From: Thalassovita sp.
Lineage (GTDB): Bacteria > Pseudomonadota > Alphaproteobacteria > Rhodobacterales > Rhodobacteraceae
Direction: 5' to 3'
DNA: 64,000 bases
Assembly (NCBI RefSeq): GCF_963691685.1
Contig: NZ_OY829290.1
Location: forward strand, 3,869,501 to 3,933,500
Below the pieces are notes generated by a model, which was not told the DNA's origin, made no database searches, and was given only the letters and a program-made list of their open reading frames with translations. Numbering within the stretch: the stretch's first letter is position 1; each line of letters opens with the position of its first letter. This document shows, piece after piece, positions 14,988-23,174 of the stretch. Both the position numbers and the translations under genes were made by a program.

Positions 14988-16510
14988 AGATTTACGTGCC
15001 CCTGGACACCGCCGCTGTGGCGGTTGGCGCCGATGAGGTTGCCGCAGCGATTGTGGCCGAAGCCAAAGCGCGCGACATCCCTGTGGAACTGATCCGCAAC
15101 GGCACCCGCGGCATGGTCTGGCTGGAACCGCTGGTCGAGGTTGAGACCGAGGCGGGCCGCATCGGCTTCGGCCCGATGGAGACCGCTGATGTGCCGTTTC
15201 TGTTTGATGATCTTGAGGGCCACGCCAAGGCGCTGGGTCCGGTGGAAGAGATCCCCTATCTGGCGCGCCAGACCCGTCTGACCTTTGGCCGGTGCGGCGT
15301 GATCGATCCGCTGTCGATTGCAGATTACGAGGCGCATGGCGGCCTGACCGGTCTGCGCCGCGCGCTGGCGATGACGCCCGCCGATGTGGTGCAGGAAGTC
15401 ACCGACTCGGGCCTGCGGGGCCGCGGTGGTGCAGGCTTCCCGACGGGCATCAAGTGGAACACGGTTCTGGGCGCTGATGCGGATCAGAAATACATCATCT
15501 GCAACGCTGATGAAGGCGACAGCGGCACCTTTGCGGACCGGATGATCATGGAAGGGGACCCTTTCACCCTGATCGAAGGCATGGCGATTGCCGGCCTCGC
15601 CGTTGGGGCGACCAAGGGCTATGTCTACCTGCGTTCGGAATACCCCGTTGCCATCCGCGTGATGAATGAGGCGGTGCGCATCGCCCGGCTGAACGGTCTG
15701 CTGGGCACGGATCTGATGGGATCGGGCAAAGCGTTCGACATGGAAATCCGCGTCGGTGCGGGGGCCTATGTCTGTGGCGAGGAAACCTCGCTCCTGAACT
15801 CGCTGGAAGGCAAGCGCGGCATCGTGCGGGCCAAACCGCCCTTGCCCGCGCTGGAGGGGTTTCTGGGCAAACCCACCGTGGTCAACAACGTGATCTCGCT
15901 GGCCACCGTGCCGGTCATTCTGGAAAAAGGCGCGCAGCATTACGCGGACTTCGGCCTTGGCCGGTCGCGCGGCACCATGCCGATCCAGATCGCGGGCAAC
16001 GTCAAATTTGGCGGGCTGTTTGAAACCGCCTTTGGCATGCCGCTGGGGGATCTGATCAACGACATCGCCGGTGGCACCGCGACGGGCCGTCCGGTGAAGG
16101 CGGTGCAGGTTGGTGGCCCCTTGGGCGCCTATCTGGCGCCAGCCAAGTTCGACACGCCCTTTGGCTATGAGGAATTCACCGCCGAGGACGCGCTGATCGG
16201 CCACGCCGGGATCGTGGTCTTTGACGACAGCGCAGACATGCTGGGCATGGCCCGGTTCGCGATGGAATTCTGCGCGGTGGAAAGCTGCGGCAAATGCACC
16301 CCCTGCCGGATTGGCGCGGTGCGCGGTGTGGAAACCATCGACCGGATCAAAGCAGGTGACCGCAATGCCGTCGCGCTGCTGACGGACCTGTGTGACACGA
16401 TGAAAGAGGGATCGCTCTGCGCGCTGGGGGGCTTCACCCCCTTCCCCGTCATGTCCGCCCTTGAACAATTCCCCGAAGAATTCACCCCCGTGAAGGAGGC
16501 CGCAGAATGA
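14984..16510 (+). CDS. fdsB: Formate dehydrogenase beta subunit (NuoF-like, FMN/NAD)
   Basis: A 508-residue diaphorase subunit. After an N-terminal thioredoxin-like domain (about 1-90) comes the FMN- and NAD-binding core with GLRGRGGAGFPTGIKWN near 140-156, NADEGDSGTFADR near 170 and GAGAYVCGEETSLLNS near 260. The C-terminal [4Fe-4S] ligands are in ESCGKCTPCRIG near 430. It reduces NAD+ with electrons from formate. The start overlaps fdsG and the stop overlaps fdsA, both by ATGA, which indicates translational coupling. Confidence 0.97.
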   Translation: MKIYVPLDTAAVAVGADEVAAAIVAEAKARDIPVELIRNGTRGMVWLEPLVEVETEAGRIGFGPMETADVPFLFDDLEGHAKALGPVEEIPYLARQTRLTFGRCGVIDPLSIADYEAHGGLTGLRRALAMTPADVVQEVTDSGLRGRGGAGFPTGIKWNTVLGADADQKYIICNADEGDSGTFADRMIMEGDPFTLIEGMAIAGLAVGATKGYVYLRSEYPVAIRVMNEAVRIARLNGLLGTDLMGSGKAFDMEIRVGAGAYVCGEETSLLNSLEGKRGIVRAKPPLPALEGFLGKPTVVNNVISLATVPVILEKGAQHYADFGLGRSRGTMPIQIAGNVKFGGLFETAFGMPLGDLINDIAGGTATGRPVKAVQVGGPLGAYLAPAKFDTPFGYEEFTAEDALIGHAGIVVFDDSADMLGMARFAMEFCAVESCGKCTPCRIGAVRGVETIDRIKAGDRNAVALLTDLCDTMKEGSLCALGGFTPFPVMSALEQFPEEFTPVKEAAE

Positions 16511-19389
16511 AAGATTTCATGATGCCCGATGATTACGACATGGGCACGCCCGCGTCGAAATCCACCAATATGGTCTCGCTCATCGTGGATGGCTTTGAGG
16601 TTTCGGTCCCCGAAGGCACCTCGGTCATGCGGGCCTCGATGGAGGCGGGGATCAAGATCCCCAAGCTTTGCGCCACCGACTCGGTTGAGGCGTTTGGCTC
16701 CTGCCGCCTGTGTCTGGTGGAGATTGAGGGCCGCCGGGGCACCCCGGCCTCCTGCACCACACCGGTCAGCGAAGGCATGGTGGTGAAAACCCAGACCGAG
16801 AAGGTGCAGAAGCTCCGCAAAGGCGTGATGGAGCTTTACATCTCGGACCACCCGCTAGACTGCCTGACCTGTGCGGCCAACGGTGACTGTGAACTGCAGG
16901 ATGCCGCCGGGACCGTGGGTCTGCGCGACGTGCGTTATGAGGCCAAAGAGACCCATTTTGAGGCGCGCAACACCAGCGGCGAAGACAACCCCCAGTGGCT
17001 GCCCAAGGACGACAGCAACCCCTATTTCACCTATGATCCTTCCAAATGCATCGTCTGTTCGCGCTGCGTGCGTGCCTGCGAAGAGGTGCAGGGCACCTTT
17101 GCGCTGACCATCGAAGGCCGTGGTTTTGACAGCCGTGTCTCTGCCGGGATGGCGGGGGATGATTTCCTGGGGTCCGATTGCGTCAGCTGTGGCGCCTGTG
17201 TGCAGGCCTGCCCCACCGCAACCCTGCAGGAAAAATCCGTCATCGAGTTGGGCACGCCGGACAAATCCGTGGTCACCACCTGCGCCTATTGCGGCGTGGG
17301 CTGTTCCTTCAAGGCGGAGATGCGCGGTGACGAATTGGTGCGTATGGTGCCCTACAAGCACGGCAAGGCAAACCGTGGCCATTCCTGCGTGAAGGGCCGT
17401 TTCGCCTATGGCTATGCCAACCACAAGGACCGCATCCTGAACCCGATGATCCGCGACTCGATCGACGAGCCGTGGCAAGAGGTCAGCTGGGACGAGGCGC
17501 TGAGTTTTGCGGCCAACCGTTTGAAAGGGTTGCAGGAAAAACATGGCCGCCGCTCTATCGGGGTGATCACCTCCAGCCGTTGCACCAATGAGGAAACCTT
17601 CCTGGTGCAGAAACTGGCGCGCGGCGTCTTCATGAACAACAACACCGACACCTGCGCCCGTGTCTGCCATTCGCCCACCGGCTACGGGCTGGGCCAGACC
17701 TTTGGCACCTCGGCCGGAACGCAGGATTTCGACAGTGTCGAAGACACCGATGTGGTGATCGTGATCGGCGCCAACCCGACCGATGGCCATCCGGTCTTTG
17801 CCAGCCGGCTGAAAAAACGTCTGCGTCAGGGCGCCAAGCTGATCGTGGTGGACCCGCGCCGCACCGATCTGGTGCGCTCAAACCACATCGAGGCGCAGCA
17901 TCACCTTGCCCTGCGGCCCGGCACCAACGTGGCCGTTGTGACCGCGCTGGCCCATGTGATCGTGACCGAGGGCCTGATGGATCAGGCCTTCATCCAGGAG
18001 CGGTGTGACTGGGAAGAGTTCCAGGAATACGCCGAATTTGTCAGCGATCCGCGTCACAGCCCCGAAGCGGTTGAACTGCTGACCGGCGTGCCTGCGCATG
18101 AGCTGCGTGCCGCCGCGCGTCTGTTTGCCACCGGTGGCAATGGCGCGATCTACTACGGTCTGGGGGTAACCGAACATTCGCAGGGTTCCACCACTGTGAT
18201 CGGCATCGCCAACCTGGCCATGCTGACCGGCAACATCGGCCGGCGCGGTGTCGGGGTGAACCCGCTGCGCGGTCAGAACAACGTGCAGGGCTCCTGCGAT
18301 ATGGGCAGCTTCCCGCATGAACTGCCGGGCTACCGCCATGTGAAAGGCCCGGAGGTCCGCGCCATTTTCGAGGACGCCTGGGGCGTGACCATCGATCCCG
18401 AACCCGGTCTGCGCATCCCCAACATGCTGGACGCGGCGGTCGATGGCACCTTCAAGGGGCTTTACTGTCAGGGTGAAGACATCCTGCAATCAGATCCCGA
18501 CACCAAACATGTGGCGGCCGGTCTGGCGGCGATGGAATGCGTCATCGTGCATGACCTCTTCCTCAATGAAACCGCGAACTACGCACATGTCTTCCTGCCC
18601 GGTTCGACCTTCCTGGAAAAAGAGGGCACCTTCACCAATGCCGAACGCCGCATCAACCGCGTGCGCAAGGTGATGGCCCCGAAAAACGGCTATGCCGACT
18701 GGGAGGTGACGCAGCTGCTGGCGCAGGCGATGGGGGCAGACTGGAACTACACCCACCCCAGCCAGATCATGGATGAGATTGCCGCCACCACCCCCAGCTT
18801 TGCCGGTGTGGACTACGCCATGCTGGAGGAGAAAGGCTCGATCCAGTGGCCCTGCAATGAGGCCAACCCCGAGGGCACTCCTTTGATGCATGTCGATGGG
18901 TTTGTCCGTGGCAAAGGCCGCTTCATCGTGACCGAATATGTCGCCACCGATGAGAAAACCGGCCCGCGCTTCCCGCTGTTGCTGACCACCGGTCGCATCC
19001 TGTCGCAGTATAACGTGGGCGCGCAGACCCGGCGGACGGAAAACGTGGTCTGGCACGATCAGGATGAGTTGGAGATCCACGCCCATGACGCCGAATTGCG
19101 CGGCATCAAGGATGGCGACTGGCTGAAGCTGGCCTCACGTTCGGGCGAAACCACGCTGCGGGCCAAGATCACCGATCGGGTCAGCACGGGCGTGGTCTAC
19201 ACCACCTTCCACCACCCCGATACGCAGGCCAATGTGATCACCACGGATTACTCCGACTGGGCCACCAACTGTCCGGAATACAAGGTCACCGCGGTGCAGG
19301 TCAGCCTGTCAAACGGTCCCAGCGACTGGCAGGAAGACTATAACGCTCAGGCCGAGAAATCGCGCCGCATCCTGCCGGCGGCTGAGTGA
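16507..19389 (+). CDS. fdsA: Formate dehydrogenase alpha subunit, Mo-bis-PGD
   Basis: A 960-residue catalytic subunit that oxidises formate to CO2. Cluster sites in order: an N-terminal [2Fe-2S] (CATDSVEAFGSCRLC, near 56-70), a histidine-ligated cluster HPLDCLTCAANGDC near 117-130, two ferredoxin-type [4Fe-4S] motifs (CIVCSRCVRAC and CVSCGACVQAC), and CAYCGVGC for the cluster nearest Mo. The Mo ligand is the second cysteine in TCARVCHSPTG (near 380), the position that is selenocysteine in E. coli FdhF. GGAGG precedes the start. Length is as expected for FdsA of the Rhodobacter/Cupriavidus type. Confidence 0.97.
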   Translation: MKDFMMPDDYDMGTPASKSTNMVSLIVDGFEVSVPEGTSVMRASMEAGIKIPKLCATDSVEAFGSCRLCLVEIEGRRGTPASCTTPVSEGMVVKTQTEKVQKLRKGVMELYISDHPLDCLTCAANGDCELQDAAGTVGLRDVRYEAKETHFEARNTSGEDNPQWLPKDDSNPYFTYDPSKCIVCSRCVRACEEVQGTFALTIEGRGFDSRVSAGMAGDDFLGSDCVSCGACVQACPTATLQEKSVIELGTPDKSVVTTCAYCGVGCSFKAEMRGDELVRMVPYKHGKANRGHSCVKGRFAYGYANHKDRILNPMIRDSIDEPWQEVSWDEALSFAANRLKGLQEKHGRRSIGVITSSRCTNEETFLVQKLARGVFMNNNTDTCARVCHSPTGYGLGQTFGTSAGTQDFDSVEDTDVVIVIGANPTDGHPVFASRLKKRLRQGAKLIVVDPRRTDLVRSNHIEAQHHLALRPGTNVAVVTALAHVIVTEGLMDQAFIQERCDWEEFQEYAEFVSDPRHSPEAVELLTGVPAHELRAAARLFATGGNGAIYYGLGVTEHSQGSTTVIGIANLAMLTGNIGRRGVGVNPLRGQNNVQGSCDMGSFPHELPGYRHVKGPEVRAIFEDAWGVTIDPEPGLRIPNMLDAAVDGTFKGLYCQGEDILQSDPDTKHVAAGLAAMECVIVHDLFLNETANYAHVFLPGSTFLEKEGTFTNAERRINRVRKVMAPKNGYADWEVTQLLAQAMGADWNYTHPSQIMDEIAATTPSFAGVDYAMLEEKGSIQWPCNEANPEGTPLMHVDGFVRGKGRFIVTEYVATDEKTGPRFPLLLTTGRILSQYNVGAQTRRTENVVWHDQDELEIHAHDAELRGIKDGDWLKLASRSGETTLRAKITDRVSTGVVYTTFHHPDTQANVITTDYSDWATNCPEYKVTAVQVSLSNGPSDWQEDYNAQAEKSRRILPAAE

Positions 19390-20195
19390 TGCGGGCGGCG
19401 GTTGATAAACCGGGCCTGACGGCCGGGCCCTTGGGCCTCAGCGACCAGACCACCGCGCTGGCCGAGGAGATGCCGATTGCGCTGGTCTACAATGGCACCA
19501 CGCTGGCGGTGATGATGGGCTCGCCTGCGGACCTGATCGACTTTGCCCTTGGGTTCTCCCTGACCGAAGGGCTGGTCGACAGCGCAGCCGAGCTGGGTGA
19601 GGTCGAGGTGATCCGCCACACCCAGGGCGTGGAGCTGCAGATGTGGCTGCCTGAGGACCGCGCTGCCGCAATGGCCAAACGCCGCCGCGCGCTGGCCGGC
19701 CCTGTCGGCTGCGGCCTTTGCGGGGTGGAAAGCTTGGAACAGGCGATGCGCGCCCTGCCGCGTGTCACCGCCGACCTGCGGCTGCGCCGTCAGGACATCC
19801 ATCTGGCCACCACAACCATGCGCCAGCAACAGCCGCTGCATGACGAAACCCATGCCGCCCACGCGGCCGGCTTCTACCGCCCCGGCGACGGGCTGATCCT
19901 CGTGCGCGAGGATGTTGGCCGCCACAATGCGCTGGACAAACTGGCAGGCGCCCTGGCCCTTGCCGGGATCGATGCCAGCACTGGCGCCGTCACCGTCACC
20001 AGCCGCCTGTCGTCTGAGATGATCCAGAAAACCGCCCAGATCGGCGCGCCGGTGCTGATCGCGGTCTCCGCCCCCACCGCCTTGGGGGTCGATCTGGCCG
20101 ATCGGGCCGGGCTCACCCTGGTGACCCGTGCGCGGGGCGCCCGCTTTGACGTCTTCACCCACACCCACCGCATCCACAGCGGAGAGCCGCAATGA
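19389..20195 (+). CDS. fdhD: Formate dehydrogenase sulfurtransferase FdhD
   Basis: A 268-residue maturation factor that carries sulfur from the IscS-type desulfurase to the molybdenum cofactor of FdsA. The cysteine loop GPVGCGLCGVESL near residue 113-125 holds the CxxC sulfur carrier. Its start is the ATG overlapping the fdsA stop as TGATG; a GTG three bases earlier is an alternative. It sits between fdsA and fdsD, so chaperone and enzyme are made together. Confidence 0.95.
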   Translation: MRAAVDKPGLTAGPLGLSDQTTALAEEMPIALVYNGTTLAVMMGSPADLIDFALGFSLTEGLVDSAAELGEVEVIRHTQGVELQMWLPEDRAAAMAKRRRALAGPVGCGLCGVESLEQAMRALPRVTADLRLRRQDIHLATTTMRQQQPLHDETHAAHAAGFYRPGDGLILVREDVGRHNALDKLAGALALAGIDASTGAVTVTSRLSSEMIQKTAQIGAPVLIAVSAPTALGVDLADRAGLTLVTRARGARFDVFTHTHRIHSGEPQ

Positions 20196-20416
20196 AACCG
20201 GAAAAACTGATCTATATGGCGAACCAGATCGCCACCTTTTTCGAAAGCAAAAAAGAAGCGGAAGGCATCGAAGGTGTCGCCGCCCATATCAGTGACTTCT
20301 GGGAGCCACGGATGCGCGACCAGCTGTCCGAGATTATCGCCGCCGGCGGCCAAGGGCTGAAGCCGCTGGTGCTGAAAGCTGCGCCACAGATCCGCAAACC
20401 GGTTGAGATCGACTGA
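20192..20416 (+). CDS. fdsD: Formate dehydrogenase delta subunit
   Basis: A 74-residue FdsD protein: KLIYMANQIATFFES at residues 5-19 and HISDFWEPRMRDQL near 32-45 are the family marks. It is a small accessory subunit of the Fds formate dehydrogenase complex, thought to help assembly or stability. It overlaps fdhD by four bases and is the last gene of the operon; the repeat and hairpin at 20437-20491 follow. Confidence 0.93.
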   Translation: MKPEKLIYMANQIATFFESKKEAEGIEGVAAHISDFWEPRMRDQLSEIIAAGGQGLKPLVLKAAPQIRKPVEID

Positions 20417-20436
20417 CGCTTTTCATCGTTTCACAA

Positions 20437-20491
20437 ATACTCTGGGGGTGACGTTCAAAATCCCTTTTGAACGGAGGGGGCAACGCCCCCT
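20437..20491 (+). repeat. Intergenic repeat with two hairpins after fdsD
   Basis: ATACTCTGGGGG at 20437-20448, then the perfect stem GTTCAAAA/TTTTGAAC (20453-20472), then AGGGGGC/GCCCCCT with loop AAC (20475-20491). This is the same order of parts as the element at 9496-9539. It lies between convergent fdsD and the GFA gene and probably ends both transcripts. Confidence 0.65.
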
Positions 20492-20513
20492 GCCCCTTCT
20501 CACACCGCTCCAC

Positions 20514-20918
20514 TCAGCCTGTGCCAAAGGCCTCGGGGTGTTGTTTACCCGCGTCCCCAATCACATCCCAATGCGCCTTAGAGCCAACCCAGATGTGGTG
20601 TTTCACCTCCAGCGCTTCAGTCCCTTCGGTCAAAACGCCCACAGGCACATAGGTGCGCGCCGGGTCATTGTCGCCCGGCAGAGGGGAGCCGCAGGTGCGG
20701 CAGAACCAGCCCTGCCAATCGACGTCAGGTTTTTTCCAGGTGGCGATGTTGTCTTGTCCAGACAGCCAGCGGAAGTCCTCATTGGGCACCACCACCACCG
20801 GCACCCCTGCGCCACCGGTCATGCGGCGGCAGATGGAACAGTGGCACATGTAGACATCGCGGATCTCGGACGTGATCTCAAACCGGACCGCGCCGCAATT
20901 GCATTCCCCTTTGGCCAT
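20514..20918 (-). CDS. GFA/CENP-V-type zinc protein
   Basis: A 134-residue member of the family named after glutathione-dependent formaldehyde-activating enzyme. Zinc-binding cysteines are visible: GECNCGAVRFE at residues 4-14, MCHCSICRR near 24-32 and FCRTCGSPLP near 72-81. Most family members have unproven activity. The position beside the formate dehydrogenase operon is suggestive of one-carbon metabolism, but it is transcribed from the other strand. The start at 20918 is preceded by AAGGGAAAG; longer in-frame extensions do not match the family. Confidence 0.88.
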   Translation of the reverse strand: MAKGECNCGAVRFEITSEIRDVYMCHCSICRRMTGGAGVPVVVVPNEDFRWLSGQDNIATWKKPDVDWQGWFCRTCGSPLPGDNDPARTYVPVGVLTEGTEALEVKHHIWVGSKAHWDVIGDAGKQHPEAFGTG

Positions 20919-20959
20919 GGCTCTTTCCCTTACTCTTGCCCCTTCCACAGTTTCACTCA

Positions 20960-20978
20960 GCCAAATCTTCGATTTGGC
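20960..20978. other. Perfect hairpin upstream of the GFA gene
   Basis: GCCAAATC-TTC-GATTTGGC, an 8-bp perfect stem with a 3-base loop. It is followed at 20982-21032 by more GC-rich complementary blocks (CGAACCG near the left end, CGGTTCG near the right). No gene is seen between 20919 and 21110. It may be another dispersed intergenic element. Confidence 0.4.
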
Positions 20979-21110
20979 AGCGCCCGAACCGCCCCCACGG
21001 GGCGGGCGCTTCGCTTTGCCCCTCGGTTCGGCCGCAGTGGCCCAGCTTGAAGGCAATCACCTTTGGGCTCTTCTGATACCTTCCAAACACTGCTACGAAG
21101 CTCGCCAAAG

Positions 21111-21135
21111 AAAAAGCCCCCACCGAAGCGAGGGC
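21111..21135 (-). terminator. Terminator after hemF
   Basis: On the minus strand GCCCTC pairs with GGGGGC (one G-U pair) around CGCTTCGG-type loop bases, followed by TTTTTC. It lies 30 bases beyond the hemF stop. Confidence 0.65.
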
Positions 21136-21164
21136 CCACTTCTATGCCAGTCGTGTGGATCCGC

Positions 21165-22058
21165 TCACACCCATTTCGCCATCGGCGGCAGGCTCATCAG
21201 GACCGCATTGGCGTCATGGCCGGTTTCCAGACCAAATTTGGTGCCACGGTCATAGACGAGGTTATATTCCGCATAGAGGCCACGATGCTGCAGCTGTTGG
21301 TCTTTGTCCGCTTCATTCCAGACCGTATCACGGCGTTTCTCGGTCACCGGCAGGAAGGCCGGCAGGAAGGCGCGGCCAACGTCCTGAATGAAGGCAAAAT
21401 CCGCCTCCCAGTCGCCTGAGTTATGGTCATCCAGAAAGATGCCGCCAACCCCACGGGCACGACCGCGGTGCGGCACAAAGAAATACTCATCCGCCCATGC
21501 CTTCAAGCGCGGATAGAATGCGGTGTCGTGCTTGTCGCAAAACTCTTTCTGCACGCCGTGGAAATGCGCGGTGTCCTCATCATATTCGATGCAGGGGTTC
21601 AGGTCCGATCCACCGCCGAACCACCAGGCATGCGGCGTCCAGAACATGCGCGTGTTCATATGCACCGCAGGTGTATGTGGGTTCTGCATATGGGCCACCA
21701 GCGAAATGCCCGAGGCCCAGAAGCGCGGATCTTCTTTCATGCCGGGGATGCCTTTGCGGGCCGCCATGGCGTTTTGGGCCCGTTCGCCCAACTCACCATA
21801 GACGGTGGAGATGTTGACCCCCACCTTTTCGAACACCCGGCCGCCGCGCATCACACTCATCAGGCCGCCGCCTGCGTCCGAGCCATCTGCCGAGGCGCGT
21901 TTGGTCTCTGTCACCTCAAAGCGTCCGGCAGGTTGATCCGCCAAGGGGCCGGTGGTCTGGCTGTCCTCCAGCGCCTCAAAGGCGGCAACAATCTCATCAC
22001 GCAGCTGGCGGAACCACTGGCTGGCGCGTTGTTTTTCCTGTGCAAACTCTTCCGACAT
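21165..22058 (-). CDS. hemF: Oxygen-dependent coproporphyrinogen III oxidase
   Basis: A 297-residue cytoplasmic enzyme that uses O2 to decarboxylate coproporphyrinogen III to protoporphyrinogen IX. Family stretches seen are GGRVFEKVGVNISTVYGEL near 70-88, HMNTRMFWTPHAWWFGGGSDL near 132-152, YYLPHRG-like YFFVPHRGRARGVGGIFLDD near 190-209, and GLYAEYNLVYDRGTKFGLETG near 260-280. Length fits. GGAG precedes the start. The window also holds the anaerobic counterpart hemN at 40165, so haem synthesis is covered at both oxygen levels. Confidence 0.97.
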   Translation of the reverse strand: MSEEFAQEKQRASQWFRQLRDEIVAAFEALEDSQTTGPLADQPAGRFEVTETKRASADGSDAGGGLMSVMRGGRVFEKVGVNISTVYGELGERAQNAMAARKGIPGMKEDPRFWASGISLVAHMQNPHTPAVHMNTRMFWTPHAWWFGGGSDLNPCIEYDEDTAHFHGVQKEFCDKHDTAFYPRLKAWADEYFFVPHRGRARGVGGIFLDDHNSGDWEADFAFIQDVGRAFLPAFLPVTEKRRDTVWNEADKDQQLQHRGLYAEYNLVYDRGTKFGLETGHDANAVLMSLPPMAKWV

Positions 22059-22320
22059 TGCGACGCTCCTTCATCCTATTGTTAGGGATGTAGCAGGTGC
22101 GGCGAAGGGCGGAAAGCGCGCGTTCGGTCGCGTCTGGAGAAGAGTGCGACGGCAGGTTCGCGCCCGATCCGAAGGCGGCTCGATAATTTGCGTGACCTCT
22201 GGGCCCAAGAAGCCGTTGTGCACTGGACGATCATCAAGACTTCGCACCCGCCTTGGGGGCGGGGCCGTATGATTTTACTGGTGCGAACCGGCTCACTACG
22301 TGACCCGGACGGAAGGTCAG

Positions 22321-23118
22321 TTAATGCGCCGGTGCGGTGACCGGGTCCATCAGGGTGCGGCCGCCGTCGACGGTCATGATCTGGCCGGTCATAAAGCCCG
22401 AGGCGTCCGAAGCCAGGAACTGCGCCGCTTCGGCCAGTTCGGTGGGGGCGGCGATCCGGCCCAGCGGGGTGCGCGCCTCAATCTCGTCGCGGAACTCACC
22501 GTGTTCGCGCAGGGTCTCTTTCAGGCTGTTCGACATGACCGACCCAAAGGCCAGGCCGTTCACCCGGATCCGGTTGGGCGCAAGGGCCACAGCCAGGGAG
22601 CGGGTCATCTGATCCAAAGCGGCCGTGCTGACCGAATAGGCCAACAGGTCCGGCGAGGTGCGGCGTGAGGCGATGCAGGAGATGTTGACGATGGTGCCAA
22701 GGATGCCCTCATCCTCCTCCGCGCCCTGTTTGATCATGCGTTTGGCCACCAGCTGCGACAGTTTCAGCGCGGTGAGCAGGTTCTGCTGCAGCATGATCTC
22801 CATCGCGTCATCCCCGTTCAGCGGGTCGGCAGCGATGATCTGACGTGAGGCGTTGACCAGAATGTCGACACTGTCAAAAGCGTCCAGCGTGGCCGAGAGC
22901 AGGTTCGCCAAGGTCAGCTTCTCACGCAGATCGCCGGCAAAATAGCGGTGCGGGTTGCCTTCCTCATTCGGGCCCAACTCACGGATCAGGTTTTCTTCGT
23001 CCATATCGGCGAAGATCACATTGGCGCCTTTGTCGAGGAAATGGCGGCCAATGGCCAAACCGATGCCGTTAGCGCCACCAGTGACGATGGCAGTTTTGCC
23101 GGAAATCGCAAATGACAT
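22321..23118 (-). CDS. SDR-fold protein lacking the catalytic Ser and Lys
   Basis: A 265-residue short-chain dehydrogenase/reductase-like protein. The dinucleotide-binding TGGANGIG (13-20) and a fold-typical C-terminus (ASDASGFMTGQIMTVDGG) are intact. In the active site Tyr161 is kept, but the lysine four residues later is Thr165 (ACG codon) and the serine 13 residues before is Cys148 (TGC codon). The usual NNAG motif reads VNAS. It is therefore likely to bind NAD(P) without ordinary dehydrogenase activity, or to use different chemistry. AGGAGAAA precedes the start. It is downstream of the RsmC-like gene and possibly co-transcribed with it. Confidence 0.88.
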   Translation of the reverse strand: MSFAISGKTAIVTGGANGIGLAIGRHFLDKGANVIFADMDEENLIRELGPNEEGNPHRYFAGDLREKLTLANLLSATLDAFDSVDILVNASRQIIAADPLNGDDAMEIMLQQNLLTALKLSQLVAKRMIKQGAEEDEGILGTIVNISCIASRRTSPDLLAYSVSTAALDQMTRSLAVALAPNRIRVNGLAFGSVMSNSLKETLREHGEFRDEIEARTPLGRIAAPTELAEAAQFLASDASGFMTGQIMTVDGGRTLMDPVTAPAH

Positions 23119-23174
23119 GGGTTTCTCCTGCGGGGCCGCGGGATCAGCCGGCGGCGATTTGGTGACGAGCTGTG

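Noticed and set aside
14876..16468. A 530-codon open frame antisense to fdsB
   Set aside because: It covers fdsB exactly in a region with strong codon bias. Its His/Gln/Arg-rich translation has no family features; it is a shadow frame.
20453..20472. GTTCAAAA/TTTTGAAC as a phage or integron attachment site
   Set aside because: No integrase, tRNA or mobile gene is near. It is part of the recurring intergenic element and lies between convergent genes, so a terminator role is simpler.
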